IMG/VR virus record: IMGVR_UViG_3300012936_000093
Coordinates: 1 to 30,838 of that record
From: a virus
Direction: 5' to 3' (one strand)
DNA: 30,838 bases
The first letter of the stretch is position 1, and each line of letters opens with the position of its first letter. This document shows positions 21,341 through 29,722 of this stretch, piece after piece. Made by a program: the position numbers and the translations under genes. The notes below the pieces were generated by a model. It saw nothing but the letters and a program-made list of their open reading frames with translations, ran no database searches and was not told where the DNA came from.

Positions 21341-23869
21341 TTATGCCCCCTCTATTACTTTCTCAACTGTGACGTTGAATAAGTCTCTTAGTTTTCTGTC
21401 ATCGACGTTGATGGATACTGCCACCTTTGTTTCTGGGATCGATTGCGTATTCGCAGGTTGCGAATAGGGTGCGCCGCCAGTGCCGTAAAAGTCTGCTGGA
21501 ATAATCTGTTCTCCCTTGTGGAGATACATCAGTCCATCTTCGAGCATGCCCATGTCGCCGAATCTTTTTGTCTTTGTTGCATTTGGTTTGACAAGATTTT
21601 GTAATTCAGTGAGTTCTGGTGCATCTTCCATCTTTTCGTTTAGATTGTACGTTGAAGTACTAAGAAGTGCCATAAGAAAACCACCGAGGCCTCCGACGAG
21701 AGCACCTGGTAATGCTCCTACTCCAGCACCAGCTGCACCAATGGTGCCGCCGTAGAGAGCACCTGATCCGGCGGCAGATGCGAGAGCTGCAAGTTGAAAT
21801 CCGCCTTGATCGAAGACAACGTTGTCTTGAAATTCTTTTACTTGATCACCAAGTATTGCTTCTGCCTCACTCCTGCTGCGTTTAGCTGCTTCGTTGAGTC
21901 TATCTATCTCTTGCTTTCTTTTTTCGATTTCGTCATCTGAACCGGTCATGTTTTTTCCTAATTTTCTTGCCCTGCCTTCATTTACTGCTGCTGATGTCAC
22001 TAACCTCTCTGCCCGTTCTCTCTCTAGTTCTTCCGGATCAATCCCCAGGGCGCTCTGTAGTATTTTGCTATTTATCAGTCCATTGAAGAATTGTTTCGCT
22101 GTGTCGATGATTCCCGGTAAATCAACCTTAAGAAACGGGACAAAATCATTCATGATAGTGCCGCTCAAGTCGTTCTTAATAAATTTCTGCATTTCATCAA
22201 GAAGTCCCGACAAACCTTTCCCGGCAAACTGATCGAAACCGAAAGCTATGGCAAACTGCTCTGCGACCTGCATGAGCATACTGCCAATGCGCTCTAATAT
22301 AGTAAGAGTTGCGTTACCTTTTTCGATTAACTTGTCAACAGGTTGTGATGCGTTCTCTATATCGTCAACAAGTCCCAAGTCAACATTGGATTCCATCATG
22401 TTTCTTAACTCGTTCATCGGTATGCCGAGACTGTCGGCGATGCCTTCACGCATAGCAAAAGACAGTTCATCAAAACTCTTACCTGCCATGCCAATAGAAT
22501 CTTTAAGTGCCATTGCTACTGCATCAGGACCTTCTTCCGCTCGTAATCGCATCATTTCTAACGGATCTAGAGAAGCACCAACCATGTGATTGAATTCTGC
22601 CACGAATCCAGCAGAGTCTTCAAACGTCTTAAACTTGTCACTCATGCTCAAGACGGTGCCTAACTCAACACCCATTTGACGAGCGACTGAAGAAGTGCGT
22701 AGGAAAACTTTTTGCATGTTTTGCCCAAAGGCGGCGAAAGTAGCACGATTAGACATAAATTCACCAGAAAGTTCGCTGAAGTTTCTGCCCATTAGTTCTG
22801 CTGCTTTGTTCAGGTTGGAAAATGCCGACTCTGCTTCTTCTGCCGACATTTGTCCGCCGGTCATGGAGTCTCTCATAAATAAACCGGTTTCCTCAACAGA
22901 AACTCCCATGCGTTCAGCAGATACTGCGACTGCCGCAAATGAAGCAGCGGTTTCATAACTGATGCCGTTTACGTTCCTTAATTGATTGCCTAAAGAAACA
23001 ACAGCAGGAGTCATGGTTTCGATGGTAGCTGTGGCACCTCTCGTATTGTTCGCAAGATCAATCGTTTGCTCTGCGAATTCTCTTCCGTGTCCTGTTGTTT
23101 TTGCAATTGATGCCCCAAGGGCGTCGAACTTTAGAACGAAATAAATAATTGCTTCGACGGCAGCTTGTAGAATTCTTGTGAATCCACCAATGCCCATAGA
23201 AACAAGCGAAACAGGATTCATTAAAGATTTAAATCCTTTTGCTAATCCACCAAATGCTGCTTTTCTGCCGTCTTTACCACCGGCAATTATGTTGGAAAGA
23301 AGTCCCGTCATTCCACCTGGCTTGTCTCTAAGTCCCACCAGTGAACCAATCGACTTTGCGATGTCTTCTCCGAGTGCCGCTTGGTCCTCAGCAAGTTCTT
23401 TTTTTTGCTGCTCTATCTTAAGAAGTTCTTCTTGTTTCTTTTTTTGCTTGTCCAGACCTTCATTGTTTTTAGCAATTGCTTTATTAGCATCTTCTTGAAG
23501 TTTTAGATTATCTTCCAGAACCGTATTGCCAACGAGTTGGAGTTCTCTAAGTCTTTGCCTCAGTTCCTCCTCTTCTTCGGAAAGTCCCACAGCTGTCCTT
23601 TTTTTTTCATTTAATTCTTCGAACAAATCGTTTTGTTGCTGTTCACCTAAGACGGCAGCATCGTTAACCATTTGGATTATTTTTAATTGTTTTTCATATT
23701 CTTTGTTCTGTTTCTCTACGTAACTGAGAGCATCGAGTTGTCCCGGAGTGCTTGTTGGGGTGGGTCCTGTAGACGGGGAAATAGTGGGACCGGAGGTTCC
23801 TCCTGATCCTAATTTATTCACCAGAGCATTAATAGCATCAGTTAATTTTCTTGCATCTGTTGGATTCAT
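21341..23869 (-). CDS. Tape measure protein
   Basis: 842 residues, extended and helical. A Pro/Ser/Thr-rich N-terminal linker, a coiled coil (about 45-180) heavy in Gln/Glu/Lys, a hydrophobic segment around ILQAAVEAIIYFVLKFDAL (about 230-250), helical blocks without obvious enzymatic motif (no lysozyme or peptidase signature seen), then a Gly/Ala-rich hydrophobic region (LAALASAAGSGALYGGTIG..., about 705-750) that could insert in the host membrane. The C-terminus contains a short domain after YLHKGEQIIPADFYG. With about 0.15 nm of tail per residue it predicts a tail near 125 nm, longer than T4's; the rule is general and the figure is only arithmetic. It has tube and chaperone genes upstream, as normal. 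Confidence 0.9.
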   Translation of the reverse strand: MNPTDARKLTDAINALVNKLGSGGTSGPTISPSTGPTPTSTPGQLDALSYVEKQNKEYEKQLKIIQMVNDAAVLGEQQQNDLFEELNEKKRTAVGLSEEEEELRQRLRELQLVGNTVLEDNLKLQEDANKAIAKNNEGLDKQKKKQEELLKIEQQKKELAEDQAALGEDIAKSIGSLVGLRDKPGGMTGLLSNIIAGGKDGRKAAFGGLAKGFKSLMNPVSLVSMGIGGFTRILQAAVEAIIYFVLKFDALGASIAKTTGHGREFAEQTIDLANNTRGATATIETMTPAVVSLGNQLRNVNGISYETAASFAAVAVSAERMGVSVEETGLFMRDSMTGGQMSAEEAESAFSNLNKAAELMGRNFSELSGEFMSNRATFAAFGQNMQKVFLRTSSVARQMGVELGTVLSMSDKFKTFEDSAGFVAEFNHMVGASLDPLEMMRLRAEEGPDAVAMALKDSIGMAGKSFDELSFAMREGIADSLGIPMNELRNMMESNVDLGLVDDIENASQPVDKLIEKGNATLTILERIGSMLMQVAEQFAIAFGFDQFAGKGLSGLLDEMQKFIKNDLSGTIMNDFVPFLKVDLPGIIDTAKQFFNGLINSKILQSALGIDPEELERERAERLVTSAAVNEGRARKLGKNMTGSDDEIEKRKQEIDRLNEAAKRSRSEAEAILGDQVKEFQDNVVFDQGGFQLAALASAAGSGALYGGTIGAAGAGVGALPGALVGGLGGFLMALLSTSTYNLNEKMEDAPELTELQNLVKPNATKTKRFGDMGMLEDGLMYLHKGEQIIPADFYGTGGAPYSQPANTQSIPETKVAVSINVDDRKLRDLFNVTVEKVIEGA

Positions 23870-23884
23870 CTATTCAAGTAACTC

Positions 23885-24211
23885 CTATTTGAAAGGCCAC
23901 TTGATTTTAGTGCTTCTCTCAAAGTTTTTTACCGCAGAGTTCAAGCTTGCTCGGTTGCGGTGAGTTAGGGGGTTGTCTAAACCGTATCTTTGATATGCCT
24001 GGAGGTATCTCTTTTCTCTTCCGAGTACCTTTGCAAAATCTCCGATTTGCCTCTTGGTTCCCTTAACATTGACAGGGATGGCAACATCGTCACCGAAGAC
24101 ATACCTCATTGCTGTTTTAACGAAACTGCCGAACATCTTCAAGAAAGACTCGTTGAGTTGTCCATCTGCGTGAGCATTAAGATTTATAGTTGTTTGTTGT
24201 TCTTTGTCCAT
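23885..24211 (-). CDS. Protein of unknown function in the tail operon (108 aa)
   Basis: Begins MDKEQQTTINLNAHADGQLN, contains SFLKMFGSFVKTAMRYVFGDD and a basic segment VKGTKRQIGDFAKVLGREKRYLQAY, and ends STKIKWPFK. No family is recognised. It sits between the chaperone ORF and the tape measure, so a role in tail assembly is plausible. Start at 24209-24211 has GGAGG 8 nt upstream; a GTG at 24226 is in frame but forms part of that site. The leader contains TACTATTTA repeated elsewhere. Confidence 0.65.
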   Translation of the reverse strand: MDKEQQTTINLNAHADGQLNESFLKMFGSFVKTAMRYVFGDDVAIPVNVKGTKRQIGDFAKVLGREKRYLQAYQRYGLDNPLTHRNRASLNSAVKNFERSTKIKWPFK

Positions 24212-24256
24212 AAGGTAGTCCTCCACCTAATAAATAGTAAATAGCATAGAAAGCAT

Positions 24257-24499
24257 CTATCTTCTTTTCATTGCTTTTTCCTGTGCTTCTTTCTCGTCTT
24301 CGAATTGCTTCACGAGTCTTCTAAGAAACCATCTTCGGATTTGTATGGGTAAATTGTATGCCTCAACGAAACTCCAACCTCCATGATGTTTGAGGGCGAA
24401 GAACTCTTCGTAGATAGATTCAATGTATTTATCTGTCAGGCCAAAAAAACGTAGGATTGATGGGAACCTCCACGGTCCCATCGTGGCCACAGTGATCAC
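24257..24499 (-). CDS. gp51/chaperone-like ORF, probably made as a frameshift extension of gp26
   Basis: The frame contains FGLTDKYIESIYEEFFALKHHGGWSFVEAYNLPIQIRRWFLRRLVKQFEDEKE, an aromatic/helical stretch typical of small tail-assembly or base-plate-hub-assembly proteins in T4-like phages (gp51 type). It overlaps the end of the gp26-like gene by about 70 nt in the +1 (equivalently -2) frame. Neither GTG (24499) nor ATG (24481) has a Shine-Dalgarno site, whereas the T7 run at 24443-24449 lies exactly where the two frames can join. I therefore infer that the 61 residues after the run are produced mainly as a C-terminal extension of gp26. Independent initiation at 24481 remains possible. Confidence 0.65.
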   Translation of the reverse strand: MITVATMGPWRFPSILRFFGLTDKYIESIYEEFFALKHHGGWSFVEAYNLPIQIRRWFLRRLVKQFEDEKEAQEKAMKRR

Positions 24500-25286
24500 A
24501 ACTATAGTTGTGTTCTAGTTGTGCTGTGGGATTTAAAATCTTGTATGTACCTCGAATAAACTTGGAGTCCATCGCAGGTAAGTGCTCTACAAACTGGTGG
24601 ATGATGCTGGGGTCTGTATTGTCATTCACAGACAAGATCATTCTCTTTAGAATGTTCGTGTAGATACTGTCACCCAATTTATGCTTCTTTGCCTTCTCTT
24701 GAATTTCTTCTAAATCTTTCTCGTCTTTAGCAGTCATAAATCGCATCTCAATCGTGTATCCCGACTTGGGTAGGGTAAGTTGGGGATAACCTCTAGAACT
24801 CATTGTAACTTGTTCTACGTCCTCTATGGTGTCTTTTACTGCACCTGTCATGACAAGTGCTTCTTCTAGGTTGACTTCCTCTTCGTTAGACTTTCGGCAC
24901 GCAGGACAAGTAACCATCGCATTGTAATCTGAACCATATCCTGAGATTCTAGCAGCAACCACTAACGCATTCTTGTCTCCAATAAGCAAGTCATTAGTTT
25001 TTACACCCGGTTCTAAGATAAGGTTATCAAGCATTCTATCGATTGCGATGCCTTTTTTTAGGAGAGAGGGGGAGTTCAAGATATCCTCCTCTTTTGCTGT
25101 CATATATTTTATTTCTAATGTGTCCTTGCCGTGGAGGGGATGATCTTCTGGATAGTATCTACCACCGGATGGCAAGTCTACGAACTCTGTGGGGATTGCA
25201 AAATTAAATCCTCCACCAGAAAAAGAACTCGGTGAAGAAGCATCAACCTCTCCACCGATTCTGTCGGAATTATTTCTTTTTGTCAT
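24429..25286 (-). CDS. T4 gp26-like base-plate/tail-assembly protein with two zinc-type CxxC pairs
   Basis: 285 residues of the T4 base-plate (gp26) family pattern: FAIPTEFVDLPSGGRYYPEDHPLHGKDTLEIKYMTAKEEDIL, then LKKGIAIDRMLDNLI, LLIGDKNALVVAARISGYG and MVTCPACRK (Cys 127/130); a second copy-like part MRFMTAKDEKDLEE; then YSCDHCGHDG (Cys 263/266). The two CxxC pairs probably bind zinc. The C-terminus NPTFFWPDR ends 12 nt after a T7 run. Ends at 24429 in zero frame. Role: tail-tube/base-plate assembly chaperone or hub component, as in T4-like marine phages. The start is ATG with a weak ribosome-binding site. Confidence 0.85.
   Translation of the reverse strand: MTKRNNSDRIGGEVDASSPSSFSGGGFNFAIPTEFVDLPSGGRYYPEDHPLHGKDTLEIKYMTAKEEDILNSPSLLKKGIAIDRMLDNLILEPGVKTNDLLIGDKNALVVAARISGYGSDYNAMVTCPACRKSNEEEVNLEEALVMTGAVKDTIEDVEQVTMSSRGYPQLTLPKSGYTIEMRFMTAKDEKDLEEIQEKAKKHKLGDSIYTNILKRMILSVNDNTDPSIIHQFVEHLPAMDSKFIRGTYKILNPTAQLEHNYSCDHCGHDGTVEVPINPTFFWPDR
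24443..24449 (-). other. Candidate programmed frameshift site (T7 run) in gp26-like gene
   Basis: The codons ACG TTT TTT TGG contain seven T. Slipping +1 (or -2) here joins residues 1-281 of the gp26-like protein to GLTDKYIESIYEE... of the downstream frame, a 342-aa fusion. A -1 slip instead hits TGA after two codons. The zero-frame stop lies 12 nt after the run. Confidence 0.55.
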
Positions 25287-25310
25287 TCAATACCAATCTT
25301 TCTGGGCTTA

Positions 25311-25922
25311 TTAACCTTGACTTTCGTCTTCGATTGCAGCTGCGGTGGCATCACTCGATCTTTGACCGAAGAATCTGTCCTGTCCTGCTGCTCTATCTAC
25401 ACCTGCGAAGTCTGTGCGACACTCTGCCCAATCATATCTTATCGTAAGTGTAACATTTGTTAAGTCATCTGATTCATAATTTAACTCACCCCAATCAACA
25501 TTAGTGATAAAAGCATTCTTAAGAGTCCACTCTTCTACCTTGTCACTAATATCTGTACCAAACTGGGTGATGACTACATTACCAAGAGCATTTACTGCCT
25601 TCTCTTTTGTAATCGATGTGGTTAAGTTGCCGTTTTGAGGTAAGTGATAACCGGAACCTTCAAGGATCTTGGACATCAATCCAGCAGCATTTGGTTGTAC
25701 AGGATCAACAAGAGTAATGTTAACTGTATCCCACTCAATACGACCAGGGTAATAAAACGTGTGGTTTAAGTACTTGTGACTTACCTCACCTACGGTTGCG
25801 GCAGGTTTTTTTACCTGAGTTACCAACCAAGTGTTGTCTGTTCCGATACCCCCGACGGAAAGCATAAATCTATAACTTCTCTTAGGGGAGGTAGAAGATT
25901 GTGTCCAAAAGTTGTTTGCCAT
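25311..25922 (-). CDS. Tail tube protein, gp19-like
   Basis: 203 residues: FWTQSSTSPKRSYRFMLSVGGIG, WLVTQVKKPAATVGEVSHKYLNHTFYYPGRIEWDTVNITLVDP, and EWTLKNAFITNVDWGELNYESDDLTNVTLTIRYDWAEC. These are the strands and loops of the gp19/Hcp-type tube protein (the 'P.....' turn, 'W..V.I.L.D', and 'L.NA.I....' strand). Hexamers stack to form the inner tube. It sits downstream of the sheath with a strong ribosome-binding site (AAGGAG, 10 nt upstream). The mRNA leader has a 5-bp hairpin (GTATA/TATAC). Confidence 0.92.
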   Translation of the reverse strand: MANNFWTQSSTSPKRSYRFMLSVGGIGTDNTWLVTQVKKPAATVGEVSHKYLNHTFYYPGRIEWDTVNITLVDPVQPNAAGLMSKILEGSGYHLPQNGNLTTSITKEKAVNALGNVVITQFGTDISDKVEEWTLKNAFITNVDWGELNYESDDLTNVTLTIRYDWAECRTDFAGVDRAAGQDRFFGQRSSDATAAAIEDESQG

Positions 25923-25969
25923 TTTTTAATGTCTCCTTGTATAGTAATAATTATACACTTGTTTATTTT

Positions 25970-28810
25970 TTAGTCATCAAAAGATGCTCCACTGCGGAGG
26001 ATTGTGAAATCAATCGCAATAAACTCAGCAGTTCTGGTTGGTTTTAACAAGATTTTAGCATACATAATATTTCTATCTACTAAATCTGGTGTTGTGGTTG
26101 TTTCGTCGAGAACAACACGGAAGTCTTCCAGACCGAACTGGTTTCTGATTTCTTCCAAGAATGGATTTGCTTGGTTCAAGAATCGTTGCCATGTTGCGTT
26201 CACGTTTGGTGTGAAGAGCAACGTAGAAGCAATTCTGGAAATTCCTTTTTTGACGTGAATCATCAAACGACGAACGTTGATTCTGTCAAGTGCGGAAGGG
26301 GTAGTTTGAAGTGTCTTTTGACCGAACACTACAATACCTTCTGCTGGGAACTTAGCAATTGGATTTACGTTTCTTTCATAGAGTTTATCTCTATCTTTTC
26401 TAGAAAGGTGCTCACGGACACCGACAACAGGGATACCTGCTGAACCGTCTGTTAATCCACCTCTAGTAAATCCTGCTGGTGCGAACCAAGGTGCGTTCTT
26501 TCTATCGTTACTTGAGAAAGTGCCCAGTGCTGCGACAGAAGGTGGCATCCAAAGTAGATTTCCTGTACCAAGAGTATCTCTCACCTGTACCCAGGGATGG
26601 AAAGCACAAGCATAACTTGTGTTTAATCCACGAGTCTTTAAGTTGTCGATGACACTCTTGGTGGAACCTAGTCTGCTTTGCTCAGAAGCAGTGGACTCAT
26701 ACAATGATTCGTAACCACCTTTTAGGTCAACAATTGCTAATGCATCTGCTCGGGACTCACAAGTATTGATCAGGTGGTCTGTAATGGTAGATTCTGTAAT
26801 ACCAGGAATAGAAGCTAAGTTCATCTCTACAACTTCTGGATCTGATATTGAATCAACTGCTCTTTTTACCGAATAGCAAGCATAACTGTTCTGATCTGTC
26901 TTTCCTTCCAACAAGCTGTTGCGGAAAGGATCTCTTTCTGTGATATTCAATCCATCGGAACCACCGAAGATTGGCATAGTGAAAGAGTCAAAACCTGCGT
27001 CAAGCACTGATGTAAATGACCCCGAGAAGGTAAGTCCGGGACTAGGTTTTCTTCCGGTCGCGCCGGCAGTAATTGCTGTACCGTTCTTGCGAGCATTAGC
27101 ATCATACTCTCCGTGAAGAGTCACTCCACCAGAAGCAGAGTGATACTGAACATTATCGAGAGAGAAAACGTGATGATAATTATCGACGCTTGTTCCCGAT
27201 AAATGAGTGTTGTAGGCAACTGGGTTTGGACGGAGTAAGTCGAGAACACTCTTTTCGAATTTGTTGTTAAGTTTCTGTGTGGTGTCCATACCAAAATAAG
27301 CAACGGATGGGTCAGTTAGACCTCCTTCCGTAGTATTGCTTCTTAAAGCAATCTTTGGGAATACCATTCTTGCAGATGTAAGTCCGCCACCGTTGGTGTT
27401 CATATCTACTGCTGTACTAAGAACGTCTCCGGGGGGAACATCCGCACCTGTAGAAATTGGTGCTCCAACGTTTACTACATTAGAAGTGTATATGCTGTCT
27501 TCCAACCTAACTGGTCCGAAGAATCCGAAAGGCAAAGAGAGCGGGTTTTGTGAACCGTTCTCTACTGCTTCTGTCAATTCTACTCGAACATACTTGGACA
27601 TGTTGTTATAACTTCCTAATTCGAGATATCTTTTCTTGTCGTTATCCCACACCATTCTCTTATCACCAATCTTTTGAGCAATAAAACTAGGGGAGTTAGG
27701 ATCAAGGTTACAACCTGTGAAAGATTCAAGAACTTTTCTAGAACCGTCGTGATCTCTAATATCACGAACTTCAACAGTAAAAGTTCCATATGGTTGTTCT
27801 GTTGGATTCAAAGATGCTTTGATGTCGGAAATTGAAATTTTAATTTTTCGTTGCACTTCCTCACCGGCATCGACAGCAACTAATCTGAATAACTGGTCCA
27901 TTGCGGCAGGATTATAGTTTGAATTGTCGGCAGAAAGGTCCTGCGCAATGACATATCCTGTCTTTGCTTCTGTGAATTCTCTTTTATGATTGTGACCATT
28001 TACAATTGGGGCAACAAACGCAAAAGAATTGGAAGTACTTACTGTATCTGCAAGATTTCTTTCAAAAGTCTCTCCGAGAAAGTATGTTTTCGCAGAAGAG
28101 TTGATTTCTCCTAAAGCAGTCGGGTCTGTGTTAAAGACGTTTCTGATGTAGAGATCAGAATTTGGATCGAAATTAAATGATGCGGTAAGAACAGCTGAAG
28201 TGTCGTTAACGATGACTGCTTTATACTGATTGTTCCCACCTTGACTTCTAACAACATCCATGAGACCGTTGGTAGTTGCAGCACCAGCTGCTGAATTATC
28301 TGCGTAGTTGCCTTCTAATTTAACATATCCGCCATTAACATACCAGACGGCAGCAAGAGTTCCTGTAAGATTGTTCGAACCAGATGGCATGACCCAAAGA
28401 CCGTAAGCACCGCCAGCGTTTGCAGCACTGGTGCCTACACTATCTACGTCCCAACCTGCTTGACCTGTGCCAGTCTCTGCTTCGGGATGTTCGGCACCAA
28501 GTAGTCTCACAATGGTAAGAGCACTTGTGTTCTTTAACCATGCCTGAGCAGCATAGGTTGCATACATGGGAGATGTTCTGTTGCCATTTCTCCATACGTC
28601 TCCAGTCTCACCACCTGAAACTGGTTCTCCGAAAAGTTCAATAAACTCTGCCATGGACTCAACACGAACTGGTTTTAATCCTGGTCCTCTGAGAGTACGA
28701 CCAATTATAACTGGTCCTACCTGGTCTGGGGTTCTTGGGAGTTGGGAGTTGTCAATTTCGTCTAAGAAAACTCCGGGGGAAACAAATCTAAATTTACGAG
28801 TATCTGCCAT
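25970..28810 (-). CDS. Tail sheath protein, gp18-like, unusually long
   Basis: 946 residues against 659 in T4. The N-terminal part is typical: KFRFVSPGVFLDEIDNSQLP, VGPVIIGRTLRGPGLKPVRVESMAEFIELFGEP, AAQAWLKNTSALTIVRLLG. The C-terminal part is also typical: GIPVVGVREHLSRKDRDKLYERNVNPIAKFPAEGIVVFGQKTL and INVRRLMIHVKKGISRIASTLLFTPN. Between them, about residues 130-620 hold an expanded protruding domain with many Thr/Asn/Gly and AxxxTG turns. This outer region is where extra length normally sits in sheath proteins. It has AAGGAG upstream. The contractile sheath drives the tube through the host envelope. Confidence 0.93.
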   Translation of the reverse strand: MADTRKFRFVSPGVFLDEIDNSQLPRTPDQVGPVIIGRTLRGPGLKPVRVESMAEFIELFGEPVSGGETGDVWRNGNRTSPMYATYAAQAWLKNTSALTIVRLLGAEHPEAETGTGQAGWDVDSVGTSAANAGGAYGLWVMPSGSNNLTGTLAAVWYVNGGYVKLEGNYADNSAAGAATTNGLMDVVRSQGGNNQYKAVIVNDTSAVLTASFNFDPNSDLYIRNVFNTDPTALGEINSSAKTYFLGETFERNLADTVSTSNSFAFVAPIVNGHNHKREFTEAKTGYVIAQDLSADNSNYNPAAMDQLFRLVAVDAGEEVQRKIKISISDIKASLNPTEQPYGTFTVEVRDIRDHDGSRKVLESFTGCNLDPNSPSFIAQKIGDKRMVWDNDKKRYLELGSYNNMSKYVRVELTEAVENGSQNPLSLPFGFFGPVRLEDSIYTSNVVNVGAPISTGADVPPGDVLSTAVDMNTNGGGLTSARMVFPKIALRSNTTEGGLTDPSVAYFGMDTTQKLNNKFEKSVLDLLRPNPVAYNTHLSGTSVDNYHHVFSLDNVQYHSASGGVTLHGEYDANARKNGTAITAGATGRKPSPGLTFSGSFTSVLDAGFDSFTMPIFGGSDGLNITERDPFRNSLLEGKTDQNSYACYSVKRAVDSISDPEVVEMNLASIPGITESTITDHLINTCESRADALAIVDLKGGYESLYESTASEQSRLGSTKSVIDNLKTRGLNTSYACAFHPWVQVRDTLGTGNLLWMPPSVAALGTFSSNDRKNAPWFAPAGFTRGGLTDGSAGIPVVGVREHLSRKDRDKLYERNVNPIAKFPAEGIVVFGQKTLQTTPSALDRINVRRLMIHVKKGISRIASTLLFTPNVNATWQRFLNQANPFLEEIRNQFGLEDFRVVLDETTTTPDLVDRNIMYAKILLKPTRTAEFIAIDFTILRSGASFDD

Positions 28811-28836
28811 TACTATGATCTCCTTGATGCCTTATT

Positions 28837-28854
28837 AGCAAAAAACATTTTGCT
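28837..28854 (-). promoter_or_regulatory. AT-rich hairpin in the sheath leader
   Basis: AGCAAAA-TGTT-TTTTGCT, a 7-bp stem with a 4-nt loop, about 30 nt before the sheath ATG. There is no T run after it, so it is not a standard terminator. It may affect mRNA stability of the most abundant late transcript. Support is the stem only. Confidence 0.4.
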
Positions 28855-28896
28855 CTCTATCTAAATAGTAGGTTTCTTTTCCAAAATCAAGGTTTC

Positions 28897-29706
28897 TTAC
28901 ATTTTCTTGGTGGTTGATTCACCCAGAATGGTTTTTTCTCCACCAATCTTCACCTTTGCCGTACCCTCTTGTTTAAAAACCTTGGGACTATTATCGTTAG
29001 TACCCTCTCCATACAGGTATGCTAGTACATTAATGGTAACTTGAGTTTGATATATTCTCTCTTCGTTGTTTAGTGATGCCACGTTATTTTGCGGAGCATA
29101 ATCTGGCTGAATAAAAGCTTCGTATCGATGTCCGTCTTTTTCAATCATGAAACTGTTAATGTTTCCCGTCTTGACCACAAAGGGTTGAAGCACTTCGTTC
29201 ATCTGTTGTTGATACTCTGTTCTTAGGGTAATGAGGTAGGACATATCAACATAAGTTGGAGTCTTGATGTAGTAGTTTTCATGTACCACGTTGGGGTTAT
29301 CGAATGGAAAGTTTTCTTGTCCAAAACGTTCTTTAGAATTAGCATTAGCAAAATTAGAACTTTTAGTTTGTTTTACCATCTTGTGGACATGGTAATTAAA
29401 ATTGTTGTACTTGTTGATTGGGGGAAGATATGCCTGTAAAGAACCTCGACGTGATGGGTTCTTGTTGATTGCTGTTCTTTCAACAGAGATGACTGGAAAT
29501 ATCAATGAACCTTCCGCATCCCGCAACTCTTTTCTATTCTTTATTTGGAAGGATCTTTCTCCACTTACCCACACAACAGGGACTTTGCCGAAACCTTTAT
29601 TGGTGGTAGCATGGATATCCATAGTTTTGTCTACCCACTCATAGAGGGCAAAGTCAACTGTCTCTATCTTTGAGGGTTCCAGTGCTAGTACTTCTTCTTT
29701 TGCCAT
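28897..29706 (-). CDS. Tail sheath stabiliser / tail completion protein, gp15-like
   Basis: 269 residues, the length of T4 gp15 (272). Shared features: an early VPVVWVSGERSFQIKNRKELRDAEGSLIFPVISVERT (gp15 has a comparable 'PITY-S-E-x-F' and 'LPRINLHLV' pattern), MSYLITLRTEYQQQMNEVLQPFV (gp15: a 'LSIFTRYEDDMFQIVEQILPYF' helix), and ERIYQTQVTINVLAYLYGEG near the C-terminus (gp15: a similar final strand). gp15 caps the sheath at its end near the neck after assembly. It lies directly upstream of the sheath gene, fitting this role. The match is by eye. Confidence 0.7.
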   Translation of the reverse strand: MAKEEVLALEPSKIETVDFALYEWVDKTMDIHATTNKGFGKVPVVWVSGERSFQIKNRKELRDAEGSLIFPVISVERTAINKNPSRRGSLQAYLPPINKYNNFNYHVHKMVKQTKSSNFANANSKERFGQENFPFDNPNVVHENYYIKTPTYVDMSYLITLRTEYQQQMNEVLQPFVVKTGNINSFMIEKDGHRYEAFIQPDYAPQNNVASLNNEERIYQTQVTINVLAYLYGEGTNDNSPKVFKQEGTAKVKIGGEKTILGESTTKKM

Positions 29707-29722
29707 ATATTAATTAGTTCCC

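Noticed and set aside
21894-23498. Several long plus-strand ORFs opposite the tape measure gene
   Set aside because: Ser/Ala/Leu-rich antisense frames over a helical Glu/Lys/Ala-rich gene are expected by codon complementarity.
24440-24452. -1 frameshift at the T7 run of the gp26-like gene
   Set aside because: A -1 slip reaches TGA after two codons and adds nothing; only +1 or -2 enters the long downstream frame.
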